From positions 115,856 through 179,855 of the forward strand of contig JAGEMR010000057.1 in NCBI GenBank assembly GCA_021030915.1: DNA of 64,000 nucleotides, written 5' to 3'. The stretch comes from Astrothelium macrocarpum (taxonomy: Eukaryota > Ascomycota > Dothideomycetes > Trypetheliales > Trypetheliaceae). The position numbers and the translations under genes are program-made. Under the pieces are notes generated by a model, which was given only the letters and a program-made list of their open reading frames with translations, did no database searches and was not told the origin of the DNA. Positions within the stretch are counted from its first letter, which is position 1. Each line of letters begins with the position of its first letter. Positions 47,508 through 59,580 of this stretch are shown here, piece after piece.

Positions 47508-48584
47508 ATGTTCAGACCACCCTTCCCAACGCCACAGGTCAATCAGGTAAATCAGTGCGCTCAGGTTGTGTCTTCATAGAACTCACTCAGAGGTAGGCCA
47601 AGGCTTCAGTGTTGGGTTTGAGCAGCCTTGCCGTGTTGGGCGTGACCGGTGCCTTCATCTTTTACACCAGAAGAACTTCGCAGGGTCCTGAGATTGGCAA
47701 ACCTGGAAAGGTCTTCAGCGGCATGGGCTCGAGCTGGGTCGAACTGAAGCTTGCGGACGCAGAAGACATCAATCACAATGTGAAAAGATTGCGATTCAAA
47801 TTTCCTAACGCAGAAGATGTATCCGGATTGACTGTGAACTGTAAGGCAGATCGATTCATTTTATTTTCACATTAACCTAGGATAGCTGCAATACTAACCT
47901 CACGGACACCTTCGGGCAGCATATTGCCAACATTAAGGCCTTATACTCCAACTAGTGATGAATGTAGGATGACGTTCTACTCCCTCTTCTTCCCTGCTTA
48001 CAGAATTCGCAGCTCAGAAAGGTTTCATCGAATTTACAATAAAGCGTTACCCTGGCAAATCAATGTCATCTCATATACATAATCTGAGACCTGGCGAGAG
48101 CTTGGCTATGAAAGGCCCTCTCCCCGGCCCACAGTGGAAGACGAACATGCACAAGCAAGTCGGCCTCATCGCGGGCGGTGCGGGCATCACTCCATGCTAT
48201 CAGTTGATCCGCCGGATTCTAAACGATCCCAACGACAAAACCAGGATCACTCTACTATATTCCAACCGTACGGAGGAGGACATTCTATTGAGGAATGAGT
48301 TCGATCAGCTGGCTGCACAACATGCGGATCAATTCAGCGTTCACTACACTCTCACCCAGCCGTCATCTTCATGGGCAGGAGAGAAAGGTCGTATCACCAA
48401 GGAGATTCTCGAGCGGACCATGCCCAAACCTACTGATGAAAACATCAAGCTCTTTGTATGTGGTCCTGACGGCTTCTATACAACCATCAGCGGTTCTAAA
48501 GCCGCAATTCCAATTTTCCAAGGCAAGTTCGGTGGATTACTCAAAGAACTTGGCTACACGCAGAAGCAGGTGGAGAAGTACTAA
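47508..48584 (+). CDS. MCR1: NADH-cytochrome b5 reductase, mitochondrial (MCR1-like)
   Basis: FAD enzyme passing electrons from NADH to cytochrome b5, used in sterol and fatty-acid metabolism. Exons 47508-47546, 47597-47840, 47886-47963 and 48013-48584 join to 310 residues (introns 50, 45 and 49 bp). A hydrophobic N-terminal anchor (SSLAVLGVTGAFIFYTRR) resembles the mitochondrial isoform. KLADAEDINHNVKRLRFKFP and the FAD-binding LRPYTPTSDE follow, then FTIKRYPGKSMSSHI, the NADH-binding GLIAGGAGITPCYQL and LFVCGPDGFY, ending in GGLLKELGYTQKQVEKY. In introns 2 and 3 the first AG after the branch site would create an immediate stop codon (TGA, TAA). The next AG, 5 and 9 bases on, restores the family sequence, so I used it. 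Confidence 0.93.
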
Positions 48585-50602
48585 GACTGTGTGTGAATAA
48601 GCACATTTTTGCGTTGGTTTAGCCTAAATCGTATCCGTTTAAGAGAAGATGGCCAACCGTGTATAATATTTCCACCTCAAACTTTGACATCAAGCATGCT
48701 ACAACATGATCATTTGTGCTTCATTTATGGTTCTTTGACGATTCAATTTCTTATTGCTTCAGAAATGCATTTGGCGAAATAGGAGGGTGAGGCCAAACAA
48801 TAAACTCTGACGAAGGGGATACAGCTCACGCCAACATCTTACATCACATTTCACTTGAAATGAGTTGTCTCGGAAAAAAGAGATGCCGAACTTGGCTCGG
48901 TATTCTATTTTGTGAAGTTGCATCCAACTGGAGATGAGGCCGGCCCACCTCCAGTATCTGAGAAGCTAAGCGATATGCTCCTGCTTGGGACTTTGGCATG
49001 TATGATCCGACTCGGCGCGAAAACTTTGACATTTGATTCTCCATTTTTTGTACTGCTGCCTCCACGACAGTCCCATGGAAATGTTGAGAGGTCTTCATCG
49101 ATCACTATCGATAAGGATGGCTTCGTTCTCCAGCATGCCATTTTGGATGGTGACAAAGGCTTGTTTCAGTTAGGTTCACAATCTAGCCAAGGCTTGGGCT
49201 GCAACATACGACCAGACCGACCTGAAGATAAAACCGTAGAGTTAGTTGTCTGGGATGCTCTTGCCGCCTTACAACAATTTAGGAGGACAAATAAGTACTT
49301 TTGCCCATTCTGTCTAACCGGGGAGCCTTGTTGAGGTAACCCCAGTAGAACGTCATTCCCAAGGCTCTGACTTGCCAATCTTTCTGTCCCTCAATGCTCA
49401 GAAGCAGTATGCGTGGATGGGCGATGGATATTTGAGTAAAGAAAAGAAGGAAGAGAGCGACGTTTGCAAAAACAAAATGCATCACAAATTAATTCAGGAC
49501 CAGTCCTGGAAGATGGTAGAAAATAAAAATGAGCTAAATTTTGGGATCAGGTAAAGGAGAGTTATGATATACCTCGAGATTTAATGCACGCGATACATAC
49601 TAGATATAATATCGTCTTTCTCTTAGCCAGATGGCCATGCAATTGAGATTTCGCTGTCATCTAAGCCTGCGAAATGACAGTTCGCATGCTTTCGATAACC
49701 CTGAACCATAATGCCCCACTGTGGCATATTAAGAACAAAGGTGTCGTCCGGCCTCCTTGTACAATAGGTTCAGGTCAAAATTGAAGCATAAGTGGGAATG
49801 GGAAGAGGTGTGAGGCAAAGTGGTGGGCACATGAGAGGCCTTCAAGGTAGCATTGATAGACGTGGACGTCCGGCCGAAGGAGTTGTGTTCACCTGGAATA
49901 TCTACAGTTTTGGGTGCAGTGCGACTCGCTCAGGTGATGCCATGTGCAAGTTCATAGACAAGAGTCACCAAATGGATGCGTGAATCAGTAGAACCGTGTT
50001 TGAGACCTGAGTGACCTGTTCAATTTAGCGTTAAAGTCAGATAAGAAGGAAAAGTAGCCTGGTGGTCCTTGCGGGTGGCTGAGTCAGCACTGCTTCCTCT
50101 TGCATCCAGTAGCTTCGGCCACTTTCAAAGAGAAACCTGAATACTCAATGGCATTACACCCACCCTTTGATCCACGTATGCATTTGCCTTTTCCCACTTG
50201 GCGGGATGCTTAAAGAAAGCTAGAAAGCTCGAAGCTAAACTTTGGGCAAACAGACTGGCCAGTGGTAGTCAGATCTTGAAAAGGCGCGGGTAAGCTGCGA
50301 TGAGGACCACAGTAACTACGTAGGTGTTTTATTTTCCGAGGTCTGCGCTGGATTTGGTATTATGAGCGGAACGCGTTGAAAGATTGATGGATGAAGAACT
50401 GCTCGACAATCTCCTTGTCCCTTTGAAGATTCTATGTGATACTGTCTTCAAGCTCAAAGAAGCAACATGGTCATCTTCAGCAAGTGATCGGGTGAACTCG
50501 CAATGCATTTTTTTCTGCTGTGCTTGTTGCTTTGGTGCTTGCACATCGTTTCACATTAATGCCATACACGTCTTCTGACATAATCAAACAGCAGGAAAAA
50601 GT
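48585..50602. other. 2.0-kb convergent gene-free region
   Basis: Between MCR1 and the DUF7580 gene. One plus-strand frame (to 49,334) runs about 140 codons but lacks a good start and any known domain, so I do not call it. Nothing else seen. Confidence 0.5.
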
Positions 50603-52508
50603 TTACACCGATCCAAAATACCCTAGTAATTCTTCCAGCGGTTTAACGACCCCATCATATATGGCTTCAACACATTTTCTGTCATCGAGGTTTAAATGGG
50701 TTATTCCAAAGTTACCAAGGATACAACGATGAGTAATGTCGTGCAATGCTATTCCGCCGTCATTCTTAGCTTGCTTCTGCCATTCTATTGCAGTCATCAA
50801 GTTGGTCATTCCATTTTCATCACCTTTCCCGTCACAGTATTTCTTCCAGAAGCTGCATGATTCTATGGTTTCGCCGAACCACAACTCCATGATCAAGATT
50901 CCAAGCGATAGAAGAGTGTCAGAATGGTCCTCAAGATGTCTTTCCGGTCTCACTGCTCTGGAAGAGAGGCTATTTTGGGCTGGAATGGTTTCGCAGACGA
51001 GGAAAGGATTGTCCGTCATGACCTCACCATCCTTGCGCTGGAAAAAGAATACATCCGTCTTGCTCCAAGCTTTGGGTAGCCAAGGAGTTGGGTACAGTTT
51101 GAGGACTGCGTGAGACAGAGTCAAAGCAATGGACAGTCTATCTCGCCGCGAAATCTGCGAAGAAAGCAACTTTCCACGCGCCTTGTGCTCTAAAATGGTG
51201 CTAAGGCTGATTATACGCTCCAGCCCATCCGAAGAGAATGAGAGCGCTGAAGAGGTATGAAGAACGTGGTATAAGCCACATCCGCCGTCCAGATATCCGA
51301 TACATGTCGCTTCTCCTCGGCTCTGGATTGTTTGACAGAGGTCAGTGATGAGCAATGGCTCTTCAGTACCCATTGACCCAGATACAAATTCCGCTCCGAG
51401 GGGCTTATAGGCCTGGAACGAGACTTTCCGGCGAACGTCAGATGACATTGTCGTGACCGTGGTAATGCTTGCTGAAGGAGATGGCGCACGAGTTGAGCCG
51501 GACGTAACGGATGGATTGCTGGAAGGGGCAAGACTGGAACTGGAGGCAGCAGAGGTTCGGCTACTGTGCTCAGTTGATCTTGCCCTCGTCAAGGAGGCGT
51601 GCTTTTCCTTAAAGCCGGACACCATGGTAGTATCCAATGCGTACCATGCATCTTGTTGGTGCAGTAGAGTCTCTGGCCTTTTCCATATTCGAGAACGCAG
51701 AGGAAAGGATACCTTGAAAATGCAAGCATGCGGCTCTCGAATTGCATCAATTTTGGATCGATCTAAGACCAGTTTGAAGGTATGTTCCTTGCAATCGCAT
51801 GTCCAGCCATGGCATATTGCATTGTAGAGGCTGGAAGCCTGTCTCTTTGCGCTTTCGAAGACCTTCGATATCTTGGACCTGCTTGACTGTCTTGCCGGCG
51901 CCAAAGCCTCAGCTTCTCCTAAGAGTTTGCTAACACGATCAATTTGTCTTCCAAGATCAATAACTTGTTCTTGCCATCTTTTCTTGCGAACACAGAACTG
52001 GAGCTTGCGAAGGTTTTTATGGAGTGAGAATCCAGGCTGGGAAACACGCTCCGCTGATGTGTCCTTATTGAACGTTAGAGAGCTTTTGAGGTTACTGAGC
52101 TAGTTTGCTTACTAGTGGTTCGCAGCTCTTCAATTTCTTTGCCATGGTTTCGAGGTTTTTATGTATTGAATCAATGGAGACACTGTAACTTTCGTATTCA
52201 CCATCACCACAGAGCCTCTCCTTTAGTCTCAAGGCTAATACAGGATTCTTCCACCGATCGCTTTGTAAGTCGACCATCATTGCTTTCATATCAAAGTCTG
52301 AATCGCTTATCGAGCGGAGCATTCCTTCTGTCTGCAGTCCGAAGAGAATTTGTTCCCGTTTGAGCTGATTGAGAAGCTGTGTATATTCGCGACGGAACCA
52401 GATCCAGTCTTTGACGCCTTCATAGCCTTTCTCGTACCCTTCGAGAAGGCTGACTACGACGGGAAAGGCGCCAAGCACCAGACCGATTATTTCAATCGCG
52501 CCTGACAT
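50603..52508 (-). CDS. DUF7580 protein, HeLo-like N-terminus and kinase-like C-terminus
   Basis: Minus-strand gene with exons 52508-52113 and 52063-50603 joining in frame (49-bp intron) to 618 residues. The N-terminus (SGAIEIIGLVLGAFPVVVSL) starts with a hydrophobic helix and continues as an all-helical domain (YTQLLNQLKREQILFG, ALRLKERLCGDG) reminiscent of fungal HeLo/prion-inhibition domains. A Ser/Thr-rich linker follows (about 300-335). The C-terminal part (ITDLCQTIQSRGEATCIGYL, RDRLSIALTLSHAVLKLY, DTLLSLGILIMELWFGETIE) has the layout of a degenerate kinase C-lobe without HRD or DFG. Such proteins are numerous in ascomycetes, and their function is unknown. A role in incompatibility or defence signalling is inferred only. 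Divergent from the zinc-finger/ankyrin gene, 486 bp apart. Confidence 0.82.
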
Positions 52509-52994
52509 AGCAAAGTGAACGTGCCGTCAAGTCAAACCAGAGCCAAAGTTAGAAGATTTTGATGCGGTCAACGAGAGTCTTTCGCGTAAGTTCACACGGG
52601 TTCCAGGCCAGTTATATCTATACCAGCTGGCAGTATCACCACGATGAGATTGTAGTCGGGGGCGCAGTCTAACAGCGCTAAGTCGAGAGGCCACACCATG
52701 ATTGGGTTGACATCGCACACAGAAGGTAGAAAGCAACTTCCAATTTGGTCCAACCAATAAAATTGCATCAAGATATGCAGCCACATCCATTCGCGGTCAG
52801 CCAAGTGAGGTACAAATGCAGGTATGCGCCTCAATAAAGAGCGTTGACCCGTGTTGGCTCTTATACTATGACAAATGATTTTCACACGTGTCTAGACCGC
52901 TCGATAGCTACATGAGACGGTGAACGGGGCTTTTTGAATACAGTCACATAGATGATACTCTACTCTACGGTTTATCTCTGCGAATGAATCTGGC
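52509..52994. other. Divergent promoter, DUF7580 and C2H2/ankyrin genes
   Basis: 486 bp shared by the two start codons. No reading frame with a domain. Confidence 0.6.
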
Positions 52995-55900
52995 ATGGCA
53001 TTCGACTTTGGACCCATAGCAGTCAGTGCGTCTAAAACTAAGCGACAATTACGAGAACTCTGCCTTGACATTACGAACAAGACAAGAGAAGGCAATATTC
53101 CCGATGGCGTCCACGCTGACCATCAATATCTTATGGACTGTCTTGGACGTTTCAACATGTGGGCGGGAAGTTTAGGAGTCTTTCAAAGTGGCGAAGCTTC
53201 GTTCGACTTTCGTATTTCAGGCGAAGCACTTGTTCAAGAGGTTATGAGACTACTTAATCAGCTTCATTTCTTTGCTTTTGAATGTGAGTCTAGCTCAACG
53301 CAATGACATGTTAGCCGGCAACTTACCACTCTAACCAGTGAGCAATATTGTGGATGGTCGCAAAGAGCAGACAACATGGAACGCCGACTCTCTGCACATT
53401 TCGCATGATGAGTTCAGCGATTTGGATGGCATCAGTGATGACGATGCGGACGAAATACCCCGACCTTCAAGCACCTACAAGAAAGGAAATGATGACAGCA
53501 TGAACGAGTCTTGTGAACTGCATCTGTCTATCAACGAATCTATAACAAGCCTGCTGCGGCTTTCGGTTCAGCTGCACAAGTCTTCTCGGAAGGGGAAATT
53601 TGCAAAATTCTCGGCAGACAATGAATATTCCGCGGAACAAGACATCGGTCATGTCCGAGATTTCTTCCCCTATGCATCACAGAATTGCGTGATTATTGAG
53701 AGACTTGGCAAGGCAAATGCACAGAGACGCCAGTTTTTATGGTACCGACGACGACATCGAGAAAAGCTCTCGGTTGATGCATCTGGTCAACGAGAGGACC
53801 GCATTGGTTGGTTCCAGACAACAGAACCCAGCAACATCGGCTCTCTCGCCATGTTATCAGTTGAAGATCAGTCAATATCGCTACCAAGCCTAAGTGGAAC
53901 GCATGCTACGACTCTTAGCTCACAAGTGTCCGGAATCCCAGACTTCACTTCACAGTCGGATGCACCCGAAACTGTCTACGGGCGGTCTTCCAATGCTACC
54001 GGCGATGAAGAGAGACTATTGGTACCAGAACCACCTCAAGAGATGGTTCCTGGTGAACCCTTCCAATGCCGATATTGCTACAACATAGTTGAATTACCGA
54101 GCAGATCTGCTTGGCAGTAAGTGCCATTGAATCCTGGTCTTCCTATCTGACAAAAACTGAAATTGACTCGAATTAGAAAACATGTGCACACCGACTTGTC
54201 GTCTTACACGTGTGTTTATAGCGATTGCGATGAAAGGTTCTTCGAATCTAGACATAAGTGGTGGGCGCACGAGATGGAGGTACACAGAAAGAAGTGGACT
54301 TGTGCTCTGTGTGATGTCGAACTATACAGCTTCACGACCATGAAGACTCACCTAAAGACAGAGCATTCTGGCCAGATATCAATCGATCAACTCGAAGAGC
54401 TTGTTAATAGGTTTGGTAGACCGCTAACACACATTGCCGCTTCTGATTGCCCTTTGTGCGATTACCCCACGGTCCTTAAGCGACGACGCCGTCCAGGCAC
54501 AGACGTGGGACCTATTACGGCCGACCAGTTTGGTAGACATCTTGGCCGCCATCTAGAACAACTGGCATTGTTTGTATTACCGAATGCAGATCTAGTGTAT
54601 GAAGAAGACTATACGTCCGATGTGGGAGTTGAAAATTATCAAGATGGGAGCGACGATGACCAACGGGGACCCAAGATCTCTGATTCACCACTATCGGACC
54701 TCGACCTCATCCAAAAACTGCTTGATGAGGTGAGTTCGCAGTATCCGGAATCCGGGAATTCCTTTGATCCTCCTGATCTAGCCATGAGGTGGCAGCCTCC
54801 CCACGATTTTACACCCCCAGAAGAAGATTTTGACACTGAGGATGCGGACTTGCTTCCAGTCCGACAGGAACCTATCTTTGGAGGTGATCTCTACACACCT
54901 GGTTGGGCTCGGGGTATAGGGAAGCACAAAGAAGGGTTCTGCGCCCGCTGTCAGGTCTCGCATTGGGTCAATATTTCAAACGATGATTATAAGTTTCACC
55001 TAACTTACTTCCACGGCGTTCCAGACTCAGGAGTTCCCCTCCCAAGGCCCTCTACTATTCAACCAGTACAGGGTGAACCTAGCTTATGGGAAGGATTTTG
55101 CGAGGGGTGCGGTAAGTGGAAGCGTTTGAAGAAAACAAAGCGCGGCTGGAATTGGTATCGACATTGGCTACAAGTAAGAAAATCGGTCTCGATAGTGCGT
55201 GCCATGTACTGCTAGTATACTGATCAGATTCATTAGGATCATGCAAATATCATCAAGAGCAGAACGGAAGCTCTTCGACAGGGCAGTGTCTCAGAATCAA
55301 GCCACCAATTTTATCCGGCTGAACTCTCCGAAGCACAAGGGCTCCTCATGCCAAGGCCAGAGACTTTTGACGGCCCTGAAAGATTTACACAGATCATTCT
55401 AAATGACGAAGGCTCTGTAATACGTAATTTGGAAAACTTTATACGAAATGATCAACCTGAACTACTCGAGGCTCTTTTAGTACAAGTGCAAGCCATTCGC
55501 GATGACGAGCAAGTCAAAATATTAGTAAACTCGTCCTTAGAATCCGGACACACGCTACTAATGATTGCAGCATCAGGAGGCCAGGACCACGCTGCAGAGC
55601 TTTTGTTAGGGTTTGGTGCAGCCCCCAACAATGTAGATCGAGATGGGCAGACTGCGCTTGACTACGCTGCTGATGCGGGATACTTCACTACGGCAAAATT
55701 ATTAATTAGTGGAGGAGCAGATACTTCCAAATCTAACATATTTAAGAAGATATTCTCGAATGAGATGGAATACGCTGGGGAGATGACGAAAGCTGCCAAG
55801 CAGCCCATTCGACAATCATTGGAAGTTCGTACAGCAGATTTGAGTGCGCTCAACAGGGCGGCCTTCGAGGGGGATGCTGGCTCAATCCGTACCTTATTGG

Positions 55901-56763
55901 TCAGCGACGGTCCAGGTCCTTCCACGTGCGATATAGAACAGGAAGAAGGAAGAACAGGCTATACAGCCTTTATCTTAGCATCGATAGCCAAGCATCTGGA
56001 AGTTATGGAGCTACTCCTTGAATACGGTGCAAACATCAATGCAACCTCCTCTCATGGCTGGACGGCCCTGATGTTGGCCGCTAGAAGGAATGACGAGGAT
56101 TCCCTGGCTTTCCTTCTTAAACACGGTGCTGATGTCAACCATCTATCGCCGGACCGTTGGACGGCCTTAGCGGAAGCTACGAGTAGAGGCTATACGCAGG
56201 CCATGGAGATGCTCTTGAATGCTGGTGCTGACCTCGAATCGCGATCGCAACATGATTGGACTCCACTCATGCATGCAGCTTATCGTGGCGATACAATCGC
56301 CGTTGACCTCTTGCTTAACGCTGGTGCTTCTTTTGACGGTATCTCAAATCGCGATGAGACTGTCATGCTGCTTAGCGCCGCCAAGGGCTCAGCTGCTGTA
56401 GTGCGCCGACTTCTCGATGCTGGATGTCCTCCAGACTCTGAATGGGCAAGTAGATCGCAAGTTACAGATGCTAGTATAATGATCACGACGGATGAAAAGA
56501 CCGAAACGAGTGTTAAAGAGCCGGCCAGCGAGAAGCTACATCAACAGCAGCGTATTGAGAGAGTGTATAAGGTCGGCTGGACGCCATTAATGGTGGCATG
56601 TCAGATAGGGAGTCTGGAGATTGTTAGTATGCTCCTGGACGCTGGGGCGAATCCAGAACCGAAAAGTCCGATGTTGAAAACAGCGCTCGAAATCGCTAGG
56701 GAAAACGGAAGAATAAATGTCGTGGAATATCTTGACAGAAGGTTTTCTAATAAAGTAGACTAA
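52995..56763 (+). CDS. C2H2 zinc-finger, Rua1-like and ankyrin-repeat protein
   Basis: Large multidomain protein with exons 52995-53283, 53339-54116, 54177-55173 and 55237-56763 joining in frame to 1,196 residues (introns 55, 60 and 63 bp). Residues 1-335 are a helical, Ser/Asp-containing region. C2H2-type fingers at about 336-495 (FQCRYCYNIVE, YTCVYSDCDERFFESRHKWW, WTCALCDVELYSF) end in the fungal motif FGRHLGRHLEQLALFVLP. Residues about 590-690 carry GFCARCQVSHWVN, FHLTYFHG and GFCEGCGKWKRL, resembling the C-terminal zinc module of the transcription regulator Rua1. The last exon encodes at least eight ankyrin repeats (about 790-1190; GHTLLMIAASGG, HGWTALMLAARRND, DWTPLMHAAYRGD, VGWTPLMVACQIG). 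No NACHT domain is seen. The function is not known; the layout suggests a regulator or receptor of the fungal NLR-like repertoire. Confidence 0.87.
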
Positions 56764-56841
56764 GATCAGGTGTCCTTGCATAGCTTGCAAAACCTTGTTT
56801 ACCGACTTATTCCCCTGCGCGTTGGAAGCTGTTGAGTATCA

Positions 56842-58825
56842 TCAATTCGATGCCGTGTTCAAAGCTGCACATACAGTCTTAGCAATTGCTAAGATCTTTT
56901 CTTCTTCAAACTTTCGCGCTACAAGCTGAACACCCACAGGTGCTCCATCGTAAATATCTGGATTATCTACCATGGCTGTTATCACAGAAAGGAGAAACAT
57001 ATGCGGCAAGCGCTATACTTACAAGCTTCCCAATTGATCCTGTCCATTGTATTCAACGGCTCGTAGGAACAATCAAAAGTATCGACATCTTTTTTAGCTT
57101 TAGTCACCGGGATCACTACAATACTATAGTTCATAAGGTTCATGGCTTCGGTATATGCTATATGCATTGCTCAGTCTTATAATCTGAATGTAATTAAAGG
57201 GGCTTACCTGTATGATAGAATTTCCCGGGAATTACCGCTGCGTGAGGTGCTACGGGCATTATGACAGCATCCACAAGCACTCCGCCTTCACACGCTATCG
57301 AATTCCAGTAATCAGAGTATGCGGCTTCGTACTCAAGTCCTTGAAGAGTCAGATTTTGATAATCGAGCAAGTTAATAGGGGGTTTTAAAGGGAATGAATC
57401 TCGAAGTTCAGGAATAAGAGGTTCGCCAGATAGATCAAGGTGGCTGTGAATGTCATGAGCTCCATCGGCTTTAAGAAACGATACCTGCGAAAGAAAAAGT
57501 CAGCGTTCTTTTGCATTATATGCATGGATCGAGTACATACGTGAACTTGTTTTGCAACTGATTGTGAAGGAGGTTGCCAATCAATCACCTTTTGATAATT
57601 AGAAAGTGTTTGACCAAGTGTTTGACACTTGCTAAAATCGTTTCAATAGATAGACGTCGTACCGCATGCCCAGCTCTCCTCACGGCATCTACAACCATGT
57701 TCAGGCCACGAGTAACTGGAGGGTGGGGTCCAACAATGCCGTCGGTCCACAATACTCCAAATTTGAGTGACGTTCGAGAAAGGGTTGCGTCTGCGATATG
57801 TTGGCGAAAAGGAATCGGAACTACAGCTGGATCACGTAACCACGGTGCTGTAGATAAGACGGACTTAAGAATCAACTCCAATCCTGGTAGCGACGTGCTT
57901 AAAAACCCCACGGTTGAACGGTAAGTATTTTGACCGGGATTGGTGTTTGCTACGTCTCGATATGACAGTCGTTCCGGTGTCGGCTTTATTGCAAATATGC
58001 CATTGAAAGCAGCTGGAATTCGTACTGAGCCTCCAATGTCCGTACCAACGCCGATTGTGCTACCATTAAGGGCTTGTAAAGCCGCTTCTCCTCCCGAAGA
58101 CCCACCACAAGAAAGGTTCTGATTATGTGGATTAAGGGTTTCACCAATAATGTTGTTTTTGGTCTCTCCAATGAGAAGTGTTTGAGGCAAACTGGTTTTG
58201 CAGAAGAGTACTGCTCCAAGCGACAACAATTCTGAGGTTATTTGACTTTCTACCAAATGACCAAGTTTGGGATCTTTGATGCCCAAATTGCTGCCGATCC
58301 ATCCAATATAACCCATAGTAGTGTCATTGCCTTTAACATGAAATTGATCTTTGAGACTAATGGGAAGACCATGCAGAGGTCCGACAGTTGTCTTGTATTT
58401 GTTGAAGTGTTCGTCCAATTCGCCGGCCCGCTTCAAGGCTTGGTCAAAGAAGATCTCGTGAAGGCAATTGTTCTGCGAAATAAAAGGCCACATTAGGTGA
58501 CAGAACACAACACAACACTTCGTAGTAAAATGCTACTTACAATTTGATGCGCGATAGCCGCTGTCTTGCAGAAAGCAGTTGCAACTTGAGTTGCGGTTAG
58601 ATTTCCTTCTGCGATAGCACTAGCTATCGGCACGCTATCCATCGAGATGATGAATATGTCTTCTTCATTAAGAAACTCTCTTATGAAGGCACCTGTCAAA
58701 TCACGTTGTTTTGCAGCTCGTTCAAGATCATTAGCGCTCAGCCTCCAATCCGGCCGGATCTTTTTCAGCGTGCTGTGCCTTTTCGCTGCCGCCCTAGCTT
58801 CCCAGGAAAAAGAGTGATCACTCAT
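56842..58825 (-). CDS. Amidase-signature family hydrolase
   Basis: Minus-strand amidase with a Ser-cis-Ser-Lys triad. Exons 58825-58541, 58472-57663, 57588-57541 (48 nt), 57484-57208, 57145-57023 and 56966-56842 join in frame to 555 residues (introns 68, 74, 56, 62 and 56 bp). The catalytic Lys is in GPLHGLPISLKDQF (about residue 136), the cis-Ser in LSCGGSSGGEAAL (about 220) and the nucleophile in GVGTDIGGSVRIPAAF (about 244); the 24-residue spacing matches the family. The later exons supply VIMPVAPHAAVIPGK, NYSIVVIPVTKAKKDVD and IYDGAPVGVQLVARKFEEEK, the usual C-terminus. Fungal members act on acetamide, fatty-acid amides or other amides; the substrate is unknown. It ends 78 bp from the ankyrin gene and is the last live gene before the AT-rich block. 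Confidence 0.94.
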
Positions 58826-59540
58826 AATGAAGTAAGAATAGCCCTTGCTGTATGTTTTAGAGGCGCTCTGCTAAAGGCCAACGACAAGCGTTGATCGTGA
58901 AGCGGGGTAAACCTCTGCTTAAGGCTGCTGGATGTTGCTTGTCGTATGTACATGCGTCACGTACCTAATGAACGATGGAACAAAGTCCGCAGTAGGGTGT
59001 GGGCAATGAGAACTTTTCTAGAATTGACTTTTCCTGAACACATAGAAATGATTGCTAGTTACCAACAGATTTGGTCATCAGACTTATTAAGGGAACTTGG
59101 CAGTACAGATAACACCACCAGGCTGGCATTCCAAGGCATTCGGTTCCACAAAAGCTGATAAGCTCGTTAAATGCATGGATCCTGCAGACTGCAAATCCAG
59201 CGTCTTGGACCTCCTGATCCTCAAGACTTCCCTTGGGGAATGAAACTTGGTAATACCTCTGAAGGGCTGCAGGTATAATCATCCCACTATTGCAGGACTC
59301 AGACATCTTGAAAGCATACAATTAACGAACTTTTCAACAAAGCGGTCAGACTTGGCGTTGATCTTAAGGCTCGTCCTCTCGTTACTAAAGAGGAGTGTTT
59401 TGAGCATATTCAACGGTGAAGGAGACCTCGCAAAGATGACATTGAAACCAACGAATTCCTATCCATACTGAGGAAAGAAAATTGATTGGAAGGAGAAGGG
59501 CGGAAACGAGCCCCTGAGCTAACATGTAACTTCTGACGTA
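58826..59540. other. Intergenic, last normal-composition DNA
   Basis: Amidase promoter and flank with ordinary base composition. No gene recognised. Composition collapses to near-pure A/T soon after 59,600. Confidence 0.55.
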
Positions 59541-59580
59541 GGAGTCTCCACCACGGCGCGCCCGATCCCACGGCGCGACC
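59541..59580 (+). repeat. Possible transposon terminus with 17-bp periodic motif
   Basis: A GC island at the start of the AT-rich block, after a TA dinucleotide (59,539-59,540). CCACGGCGCG occurs at 59,551-59,560 and 59,568-59,577 (first base to first base, 17 bp). The same period is found inside the Fot1-like inverted repeats. No partner end is visible in the window. Confidence 0.4.

Noticed and set aside
48912..49334. A 140-codon plus-strand frame downstream of MCR1
   Set aside because: It opens with a GTG, the first ATG comes well inside it, and there is no domain or exon to extend it. Possibly a relic, but I cannot support a gene.
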